Below are positions 56,332-64,000 of a DNA stretch of 64,000 bases, in pieces (positions within the stretch are counted from its first letter, which is position 1; each line of letters begins with the position of its first letter). Location of the stretch: the NCBI GenBank assembly GCA_903772945.1, contig CAICTM010000186.1, positions 31,655-95,654 on the forward strand. Reading direction: 5' to 3'. This DNA is from Seminavis robusta. Its lineage: Eukaryota; Bacillariophyta; Bacillariophyceae; Naviculales; Naviculaceae. A program made the translations under genes and the position numbers. The notes beneath the pieces are model-generated. The model made no database searches. It saw only the letters and a list, made by a program, of their open reading frames with translations, and was not told where the DNA came from.

Positions 56332-58560
56332 ATGGAACTCTCGGATATCACGACGGATGAGAGCATTCGGGCATCTCCCCATCAACTGTTTCTACCCGGC
56401 TGCTTTGTGGTTCTCCAAGGCATTTCCGGTGATGGACTGCCCAATACGATCGAATCTTGTCCCGAATATCAACCAGAAGACGAAGAAGACGACGAAGGAG
56501 CCGAGCCAATGGAAACCGAAACACCCGCTGGAGAGGAAGTACCTCCTTTGGAAGAAGACCATTTCCGACCAGACGCAAACCTCACGACAACCACCACTAC
56601 AACCAACACTGCCGTGGCACCTGCTACCACCACCACCACAAACACAACCACCACCACAGCTCCTGGGGTTTCACGTATGTTAAGTGGAAATCTGGTCTTG
56701 AACCATGTGCTCGCAGCTCAACACAATACTCCTCTTGTTCTCAACAATCCCATCCTAGGACAACCCACAGCTCCAACTACTGCCACGAGACCAACGATTA
56801 ACACTACGACACCCAGCAGTCCCAATTCATCGTCTCATCAGTCTCCCGACGATGCTTTTGTCGTCTTATCCTCGGGATCCTCTACCGAACCACCCCCCAC
56901 ACCCACCCGTACCACCCAAATTTACAGGCGTCCCAAACAAGAACAAGCCATTCAAGAATGGACCCAATCCATCCGAGAACAACAACGCAACCAACGACTC
57001 GAATGGAGACAACAACAACGACAACACTCGCAAGAACCGTTGCGCACCGAAACGGATTGGTGGTTACATTCTGATTCCGGTCAATTGTGCCTCTGGGATG
57101 CCTTGCCCCGGATCCAAGCGGGGACCGTCGTGACGGGACAAAGCCTAGGATCGTTGCCGCCAGGATCCACCGTCATGGCCACACGATTGTACACACTCGA
57201 TTCGGAGTCACTTGAAGTCGTGCTAGTTGATGGAGAGGAGGAAGGAACGAATGCTGCGCCACCCCTGGCTCCATCGATTGGATGTATTCAAGTCTTGGAA
57301 GTTCAAATTTCCAATAATAATAACAACAATCCGCCACCTCCGTCACTGCAGGATGATTTGCATTTGATTACGCCTCCAGGAGACAACAACAACAACAATA
57401 ATGCTAACAATGAACAACAACGACAGCGAGCGCGAACACGATCACAGCAGCAGCAGCAACAACAACAACAACTGCAACAACAACAAGCTGCCAAAATTGG
57501 ATATTGCGTGTACAGCGTACACGGATATGCCTTTATGGTACCTGGGATTCCCTCTCTCTACATGGACCCACAAGTATGGTGGTGGCGTGTCACCTGCAAA
57601 GTCGGAGCCTATTTACGCTCTGGACTCGAATTGTCGTCCGACCACACGTGCACCATTCCTTTTGGATCCTTTGTCCAAGTCACACGAAAAACCGTCAATC
57701 GCATGGGACTCTCTCGATTACGGGTCGTGGCACAATCCTCCATCAAAAATGCGACCGAACCAGTCGAAGGATGGTGTTCGGAATTTTTAAATCCGCTTTC
57801 GGGACAACGAGGACATGTCGTGCAGCCATTGCCGTTTCCGGTACCCGCCGTCTACCGTGTGACATTGCCCGAAGGAGCCGTCATTCGAGAACAAGTCGAA
57901 TTATCGTCGCGACAAATCGGCCACGCACCGCAGGGCACGTTACTGACCATTGTCAAGCGACAATTTTCGGAGCATCCCCAGGATCAATGCGTGGAACGAT
58001 TAAAGTTGGCCGGGGGGCGTCATACCGCCGGATGGATCAGTGTCCGGCTCAATCAGCTGCCGCCCGATAACAAGTGCGTGGTGGAATTGGTCGGTGTCGA
58101 TTCCCGATTTACTCCACACCATCCCGGAGACTTTCATTGGGATGTACTCAAGGCCGAATACGTGCGACAACAAGAAGAATCGGCATCCACACCCATGCGT
58201 TCGAGTGGTGACATTTCGTCCATTGGGAGTAGCAGTGGGTCGGATCATCATCATCAGCAGCGTCCGAAAAAGTCAACCACTACGTATGCTCCGTCGCGTG
58301 GTCGACAACCTACCACGGACACGTGTTTGATTTGTTTGACGGAGGAACGCAATGCCACGATTGTTCACGGAGAAACGGGGCACATTGCGTGCTGTTTGGT
58401 GTGTGCTCGTATATTAAAAGCACGAGGCGATCGAGTAAGTGTTGTGAATGGTTGGCTTTTTGTCGCGATGATGGCCCCAATCGTCTCATGTATGCTCGTT
58501 TTGCAGTGCCCAGTTTGTCGACTGGAGATTGATTCGGTTATTCAACATTTTTGGGCTTGA
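56332..58560 (+). CDS. C-terminal RING finger protein (probable E3 ubiquitin ligase)
   Basis: Two exons, 56332-58434 and 58507-58560, with a 72-nt GTAAGT...TTGCAG intron, give 718 residues. The RING is at 663-718: 'DTCLICLTEERNATIVHGET', 'GHIACCLVCARIL', then across the splice 'GDRCPVCRLEIDSVIQHFWA'. This is the compact C-terminal type seen in MDM2/MUL1-like ligases. The intron length is a multiple of three and has no stop, so an unspliced transcript would insert 24 residues between the two halves of the RING. The N-terminal half is Thr/Pro/Gln/Asn-rich with an acidic block at about 50-75. The middle (about 400-610) has two ordered beta-rich stretches of unknown type. Substrate unknown. Confidence 0.82.
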   Translation: MELSDITTDESIRASPHQLFLPGCFVVLQGISGDGLPNTIESCPEYQPEDEEDDEGAEPMETETPAGEEVPPLEEDHFRPDANLTTTTTTTNTAVAPATTTTTNTTTTTAPGVSRMLSGNLVLNHVLAAQHNTPLVLNNPILGQPTAPTTATRPTINTTTPSSPNSSSHQSPDDAFVVLSSGSSTEPPPTPTRTTQIYRRPKQEQAIQEWTQSIREQQRNQRLEWRQQQRQHSQEPLRTETDWWLHSDSGQLCLWDALPRIQAGTVVTGQSLGSLPPGSTVMATRLYTLDSESLEVVLVDGEEEGTNAAPPLAPSIGCIQVLEVQISNNNNNNPPPPSLQDDLHLITPPGDNNNNNNANNEQQRQRARTRSQQQQQQQQQLQQQQAAKIGYCVYSVHGYAFMVPGIPSLYMDPQVWWWRVTCKVGAYLRSGLELSSDHTCTIPFGSFVQVTRKTVNRMGLSRLRVVAQSSIKNATEPVEGWCSEFLNPLSGQRGHVVQPLPFPVPAVYRVTLPEGAVIREQVELSSRQIGHAPQGTLLTIVKRQFSEHPQDQCVERLKLAGGRHTAGWISVRLNQLPPDNKCVVELVGVDSRFTPHHPGDFHWDVLKAEYVRQQEESASTPMRSSGDISSIGSSSGSDHHHQQRPKKSTTTYAPSRGRQPTTDTCLICLTEERNATIVHGETGHIACCLVCARILKARGDRVSVVNGWLFVAMMAPIVSCMLVLQCPVCRLEIDSVIQHFWA

Positions 58561-59368
58561 AGAGGTTTTGATCCAGCGAAAAGCAAAACTACACAGCATT
58601 GAGATGCCGACATTCGCATCGCAGCAAGTCGCACCGAAAGAAGGGCCACGGGTTTCTCTGGCGATCATGCCTCGCCGTCTTCACCCTCGTTTCCTTCCAA
58701 GAAAGAAAGCTGCTCGTTTTTGTTCCGCTACATCGCGCGAGAGCTATACACTACAGTAGAGGATCATTGATCATACATGCATACTTGTCATAAACCATGT
58801 ACTAGGACATCGTTACGTTAGAGTTCCATGGCAAATCGCAATTCGTGTTATTTGGCGAAAAACAAAATCTTCCAACCCCTCGTGCAAAGCGAACGGGTCA
58901 CCGCCGGCGGACCTACCACTTCAAAGGTTCATTTTAGTATCAACTTTTACTTGTGCGGCTGGGACTTGCTTTGGGCTAGCTAGCATTGGTATCGATCGAT
59001 GCACGGCTACAGGTGCCGGATCCGCAGCGATTGAACTTGGGACACCAGCGACACCGCTCTAGGAGTGCCTTACCCCAAGCACTGAGCTAAGTCTAAGTTC
59101 TCCCCGCTGCCTGGCTGTTGGTCTGAGCAAGTGAGTGGTCTGCGGCACAGGTATGCATGTTGCTTTTCTAGCCAGCTACCTATCAGCTATCCAGCTATGG
59201 AGAGAAATAGTTCCACCATACGCAGTTTTAGGTGCACATTTTCTAGCTCGGTCTCAGCCAAGATAAGCAGATCTCCTTTGTTGCCAGTATACGCCAAAAC
59301 ACAGGTCCAGACACTTCTTCCCACGTGCACGCCTTGTGGGCTTGAAAAGCTTGTCTCTAGCAGTGCAT
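58561..59368. other. Intergenic region; 3' side of LRR A2
   Basis: Holds the direct repeat at 58895-59092, described separately. 59099-59368 lies downstream of the LRR A2 stop and contains no gene. Confidence 0.45.
58895..59092 (-). repeat. Direct repeat with tRNA-like promoter boxes, copy 1
   Basis: Related to 62088-62383 in the same orientation: GGTCACC(G/A)CCGGCGG, AAAGGTTCATTTTA, AACTTGGG and GACACCAGCGACACCGC occur in order. On the minus strand it starts TAGCTCAGTGCTTGGGG (A-box-like) and, about 53 nt on, has GTTCAATCG (B-box-like). This suggests a tRNA-derived short interspersed element rather than a tRNA gene, because stems do not pair properly. Confidence 0.55.
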
Positions 59369-61755
59369 TCATCGGCATGGATCACAGCTGCATCCACACA
59401 GTGAGTTGCCTTGGCACACATTCGTGTTGGTCGTTTTGGCAGTACAGCCATGAGCTTCATGGCATTTCCTTTCATAACCACGCATCATGCCACACAGCTC
59501 AATAGGGATGCTGCCAGACAAGGATGTATTGGTGACTACTAGGGTCTTCAACTTGGTCAAGGCAAGGAGCTCTGTGGGTAGTGTTCCAGACAAGCCTGTG
59601 TCTTGCAGTTGTAACTGCAGAAGGTTGGACATGAGACCAATCTCACTTGGAATGGTGCCAATGACTCTATTCCCATTCAAGAAAAGCACATCCAATGCAG
59701 TCAGGCTTGAAAACAAACCTGGTGGGAGCTCGTCCTCTAGCTGGTTGGAACTGATGTCTAGCCAAGTCAAGTCTGCATGAAAAAAGTACACGGATGGTGA
59801 ACTAAGCTAACGGTTTTGCCAAAACTTCCCTGACTAGAGGACTTACTGCTTAGCTTTGATAATTCTGGTGGAAGGTGGCCTGAAAGAGAATTATCCCGTA
59901 GGTTTAGAGAAGCCTATGAAAAAGAAGAAAGGGCAGCAAAGAAACTGTAAGCATATCTCTTTCTAGTGAACCAATCTATCTGATAGCTTTACTTACTAGC
60001 TGTGTCAATTGCCCAAGTTGGCTTGGAATCGACCCTTGAAGGTTCAACTCTTTAAGGTACAACATCGTAAGCTTGGACATCCTTGCAATTTCAGCTTGAT
60101 GTACAGAGATTAGTGAAATTGAGATAGATGCCTTTCTCTTGCAACAAAAGATAACTTACTGGGTATTTGGGCATCGGCATCATCAGCCGTGTTGGTTAGC
60201 ATGAGCCACTCAAGTTGCGGAAAGCTTTCAACAACTTTGGGCAGAACTGCCTCCATGGCTAGTAGAGGGCAATCGTGTATTCCAAAGTATCTCAAGTTTA
60301 TTAGTTTGAATAGTTCTGAAGGGACTGTGCCTGGTGACGGTATGTAGAGTTCAGCATATTAGCGATCACAAATGCATGCTAAGTTGCAACACACAGTAGA
60401 AGCGTACCTGTCAGCTGGGTCATGACCATGACCACATGTGTTAGGCAACCTAAATTGCCCAGTTCCGTGGGAACAGTTCCAAAAATTCCAGTCCCCCCAA
60501 GCTCAAGTGACCTCAAATCTGACAGGAGACCCAGCTCTGTAGGAATTGTACCTGAAAGTTCTGTATTGGATGTTCGCAAAACAGTCAGCTTCGATAGAAA
60601 TCCAATTTCCGTTGGGATCTGCCCTTTCAATTCCATGTTCCCTGACAAATCCAGAAGCTCCAAATCTGCACTCAAAAGGGATAGCTCTGGTGGAATGGTT
60701 CCATCTAGCTTGTTTCCAACAAAGGACAAAGATTTTATATGCCCAGAATCATCACACTGCATGTAGCGAGGATTAAATGATCGTTGTTCCCAGTTGCACT
60801 CATGTACTTCCCAGTCTAGCCAGCCATGATGATTCACCCAAAAGTCTCCCCTAGTGGAGAAGAAGAACGTAGCCAAAGCAAATCTTTGGGTCATTCTCCA
60901 TTTTGGAACTTGTGCAAGGCTCGTTCTGTTGCTGACAAGCCACTCATATGCATTGGACTGAGGGGACCTTGGGTGTTCCCTGATGGCATTCACCGTGTAG
61001 TTCGGTAGATTGAGCGTGTCCAAAAAGGGATTTGGCGCTTGGGTTGGACCTGGAGCTGCTGTAGGAATACGGATAGCTCCAATATTGTTGCTTTGCCTTG
61101 ATTCACTGGTGGTACTGGTTCCTCCGTCTGCACTGATGAGGAAAACCACAACAAATATGAAAATTCCCAGCAGAAGCACATTGAGCTCAACCGAAAACCC
61201 AAGACACAATCGTTGCCGCCAGTAATGTTTACTCCTTTTGAAAAAATATTCAGTACTGGGCAATGAATCTGTGTCCTGTATATCCAAGCCACTGGCAACA
61301 GGAGGATTACTTGGAATTCTGCCATCTTCGCTCTGCTGGTTCTCTGTAGCAACTTCATTGCGTTGGGCATCCTGATGATTGGTTGGGAAACCATCCATGT
61401 GGAAAGCCCCTGGGATTCTTCTTTGTTGTGGGGTCCTTGTTGGGATAGGTTCCGGTAGCTCCAACAGCTGCTCGAACAGATCCGGACCAAAAACACCTCC
61501 TTCCGCAGCCACGGTAGTGACTACTAATTCTATGTGGTTGGTAGTTTTGTTTTGAAGGCGGGTAAGTTCAACAGAGCCCGTAGCAGTTTGGTTGGAGTGG
61601 ATGTCATCAGTACCGGTATTTATATTTGCGGTGGCCGACAACGAAACAGTGTCTTCCATCATCTCGACACCCGACCGTATTGCAAGGGCATCATTATGTT
61701 GCCGGTTTTCTGCTGGTGTCGGCAACCTCGAAGTCGCTAGATCAGGATCGGACAT
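59369..61755 (-). CDS. LRR single-pass membrane protein A2
   Basis: Five exons on the minus strand: 61755-60408, 60330-60160, 60094-59997, 59913-59847, 59772-59369; 695 residues. The layout is the same as A1: polar N-terminus, 'RSKHYWRQR' before the span ('FSVELNVLLLGIFIFVVVFL'), a cap with 'QRFALATFFFSTRGDFWVNH', LRRs such as 'LKGQIPTEIGFLSKLTVL' and 'LSGTIPTELGLLSDLRSLEL', and a Cys-rich end ('CHEAHGC', 'CGCSCDPC'). The three internal exons have exactly the A1 lengths (171, 98, 67), and splices fall at the same LRR positions, so both genes came from one ancestor with these introns. Every junction is GT-AG and in frame. Role: surface recognition, inferred. Confidence 0.84.
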
Positions 61756-62450
61756 ATCAGTCTTCGCAGAAGTTGCCCTTGTTTCTTTACTATCAAAGTC
61801 GCTTATTTGCTCACATGTGTATCTGCTGACGATGCATCGGCGACAGGGAAGATAGGCTCGATCCCTGCTCTATCAAACCCCCTTCCTTTCAGCGCTATGC
61901 GCGATACCGGTACGTGATCGGAAAGGCCGAACAGCTGCCTCCGCAAAAAGGAATTTGACGTAGCCAGCACAGCCGGCTGACGCTGCTCAAGGAACAGGAC
62001 TAAATGAAAGGCACCGGAGCTGGTAGAACTCTCCGACGTCTCAGTTCAGTGGGTGAAAATCTTTAACAGTTAGTTGGCCATGTAGCCGGTCACCACCGGC
62101 GGGCCTACTTTAAAGGTTCATTTTACCCTCAACTTTCGCTTTTGCCTGTGCGGCTGTGATCCTTGTACTAGCTACCGGTAGCTAGCATTGGCATAGATGT
62201 CCCACCACTGATGCCCTGCTATGCCCAGCAGAGCCCCCCCCCTCGCTCCTTAACTCATCTAGTTAGAACTATTTTGATGATAGATGTACAGTTACAGGTG
62301 ACGGATCCAAAGCAATTGAACTTGGGCAAGGAGACACCAGCGACACCGCACTAGAAATGCCTTACCCCAAGCACTGAGCGTAGATCCGCAACAACTCTGC
62401 AATACACGGCTCTTAGCCTTATTCGCGACTCGATCCTAGATAGGGTTTGA
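61756..62450. other. Upstream region of LRR A2
   Basis: Contains the second direct repeat (62088-62383). No gene or recognised promoter element. Confidence 0.45.
62088..62383 (-). repeat. Direct repeat with tRNA-like promoter boxes, copy 2
   Basis: Diverged copy of 58895-59092, about 100 bp longer because of an insert around 62205-62275. The minus strand keeps GCTCAGTGCTTGGGGTAAGG and GTTCAATTG. Together the copies bracket LRR A2. Confidence 0.55.
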
Positions 62451-64000
62451 GTTCGACTCATGACTGAGTCTCTCGTGAATAGTCATTTGAGACAGGGTTC
62501 TCAATGACCGCGCTAGTCATACTAGGTCGATGATGAAACATCGCTCTAGATATTTAGCCAGCGTGGAGTACTTCCACGCTACTAGATCCAGGCTAGACAA
62601 ACCTTCCACGCGTTCCGTTTTAGGATCGTGGAGAGACGTAGGATTACTACCACAACCTGCTCTATCACACTTTATAGTCTCCCGCGGGGAGCCAGATCTA
62701 CGACCCTTGGATGATCTCTCGTTTTAGTTTTCATAGCTTTTAATCTCTCTCATAACTTTCATTCTCAAACTCAAAACACTCGAAAGATCTTTACACTACT
62801 TTTAGCGTAGTGCATTTTTTTAACAAAACACAATAGCTTTCAGCACCCTCAACCTATTCCTTACCATGAAGATGGCTAAGGAAAGCATGCGTTCCGCAAC
62901 TTCGAAAAACAGTTGCGTGACAAACCCATTCTTCCTCTCGTCGACCAATGACGGAGAAAACGTTATCGACGATACTCGTGCAACCACTTGCAAACTTCGC
63001 AACCATGTGCCAAGCGCAAATCAGAAGATCTGACAATGAGGACAACCTCTATCAATTTCAATCACTTGGATGGAGAATCTCTATCTGAGGATTAGGCCAG
63101 GATGATGACTCAACGGAACCATGTTCCGATTTCTCATACCAAAGTGATGAAGATATCTCACTAACTAGTAAACAAGAATTGTTTGCAACTGATGAACTCT
63201 ACGGCAAATTAGATGATTGCCTAGAAGCTGCTCAACTGACTCTGATGATCTATTTAGCATTCGTTAACCTCGTCCGTGGCCAACCACCTCGTAAACGTCC
63301 GCAAGACAAGAGACCTCAACCCATCGTCTATGTTAGATTTAAACAGCGAGAAAAAGGAAACCAAAACCCGTTACACTCCGTGCTTACTGATACAGGAGCA
63401 ACCGGAACCTTGATTGCTCAACTCCTATGCTAAGAAATTACGCATGAAGATCTTGGGCGTCCAAACGATGTGGACTACCCTGCAGGAGAATTAACTCACG
63501 AAGTGGGGTGCTCCCCGAAGATGGTGGATCTACACGTCACCAAGAGCTTGGGGGCGTATGACATGATCATAGGTCGAGACATTCTCTCTGACTAGGATTC
63601 AAGTTCGATTTCATTACCATGTCAGTGGAATGGGAGGCGCATCTATTCTATGAAAGACAGCGACACCAATGAAGAAGAAAACTTTTTCATTCCTGATCCT
63701 ACCGCTGTTGATGACAGTGCGGATCGTCTCAAGAAGATCTTGATGCGAAATACGAACAGCTGACTTAAGGCAGGTTTGCTAAAGCCAAGATCAGTTAAAC
63801 ACGGAAGAGAAGAACAGCTTCATCCTTACTGACGAAGTACTTGACCTTATTCGATGGTACTTTAGGAAGTGGCAGATGGACGACTACGAGTAGAACTTCT
63901 CCTGATGCTAAACCTATCATGCCAGGCTTATCCTATTCCACGCGTCTACCAACACTCTTAAGATGGAGGTTGAAGTCTCTGCGAAGCAGGAGTACTCAAC
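62450..64000 (+). mobile_element. Decayed Ty3/gypsy retrotransposon, 5' part
   Basis: 62450-62860 is non-coding and may be an LTR or 5' leader. ATG 62864 opens a short broken gag-like frame. From 63179 a protease and the start of reverse transcriptase are readable with several breaks. The element continues beyond the window, so no second LTR can be checked. Confidence 0.65.
63179..64000 (+). pseudogene. Ty3/gypsy pol remnant (protease to early RT)
   Basis: The protease active site is 'VLTDTGATGTLI' (63373-63411), preceded by 'RPQPIVYVRFKQRE'. After a frame break come 'KSLGAYDMIIGRDILSD' (about 63545-63592) and then 'FKFDFITMS'-type sequence. Near 63845-63990, 'GKWQMDDYE', 'DAKP' and 'CEAGVL' recall the linker and start of a gypsy reverse transcriptase, in shifted frames and with stops. 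Not functional. Confidence 0.65.

Noticed and set aside
58985-59092. tRNA gene on the minus strand
   Set aside because: A- and B-box-like words are present, but D, anticodon and T stems do not pair properly, and the spacing needs an odd variable arm.

Overview
The window looks like nuclear DNA of a eukaryotic microalga, most probably a pennate diatom. Evidence: short spliceosomal GT-AG introns (58-114 nt in most genes) that join family-conserved reading frames exactly; eukaryote-only genes (MPDU1, CNOT11, R2R3-MYB, BTB, RING, cellular RNA-dependent RNA polymerase); Gln/Asn-rich low complexity; a class C 7TM receptor; and a family of single-pass leucine-rich-repeat (LRR) membrane proteins of the kind expanded in diatoms such as Seminavis. 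The species is an inference; I see nothing that fixes it. Genes lie on both strands with 0.5-4 kb spacers, and the spacers are full of decayed transposons and repeats.

Layout. 0-4.7 kb: a decayed Mutator-like element with terminal inverted repeats, between two 0.43 kb direct repeats. 5.5-20.3 kb: a housekeeping-like island: MPDU1 (+), a GT31 fringe-like glycosyltransferase (-), an R2R3-MYB factor (+), a ~1060-residue unknown protein built of degenerate repeats (-), a BTB-BACK-SPRY-like protein (-), a retroelement 3' fragment, and a chalcone-isomerase-fold protein (+). 20.3-24.6 kb: a repeat-rich gap sharing a dispersed repeat family with 15.6-16.8 kb. 24.6-28.4 kb: a secreted alpha/beta hydrolase (+) and CNOT11 (-). 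29.1-30.65 kb: a TIR element with odd subterminal repeats. 31.0-34.0 kb: a dCache plus class C 7TM receptor with one in-frame TGA. 35.5-37.9 kb: LRR gene A1 (5 exons). 38.25-39.23 kb: a non-autonomous hAT-type element with perfect TIRs and an 8-bp target-site duplication. 40.6-43.2 kb: an RNA-dependent RNA polymerase gene with one frameshift and nested fold-back insertions. 45.0-46.6 and 52.6-54.2 kb: duplicated LRR genes B1 (frameshifted) and B2 (intact). 47.7 kb: a TMEM45-like membrane protein. 50.3-51.2 kb: a vWD-domain pseudogene. 56.3-58.6 kb: a RING protein. 59.4-61.8 kb: LRR gene A2, flanked by direct repeats with tRNA-like promoter boxes. 62.5-64 kb: a decayed Ty3/gypsy element running off the end.

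Function. Sensing and surface proteins dominate the second half (the 7TM receptor, four LRR proteins, a vWD relic), next to an RNA-silencing polymerase that is itself damaged by insertion. The LRR genes form two subfamilies that duplicated locally with their flanks. The most notable single object is the dCache-class C GPCR fusion. The best-defined mobile structures are the hAT element at 38.25-39.23 kb, the TIR element at 29.10-30.65 kb and the Mutator-like element at 0.5-4.3 kb. All family assignments are from reading motifs; no database search was run.
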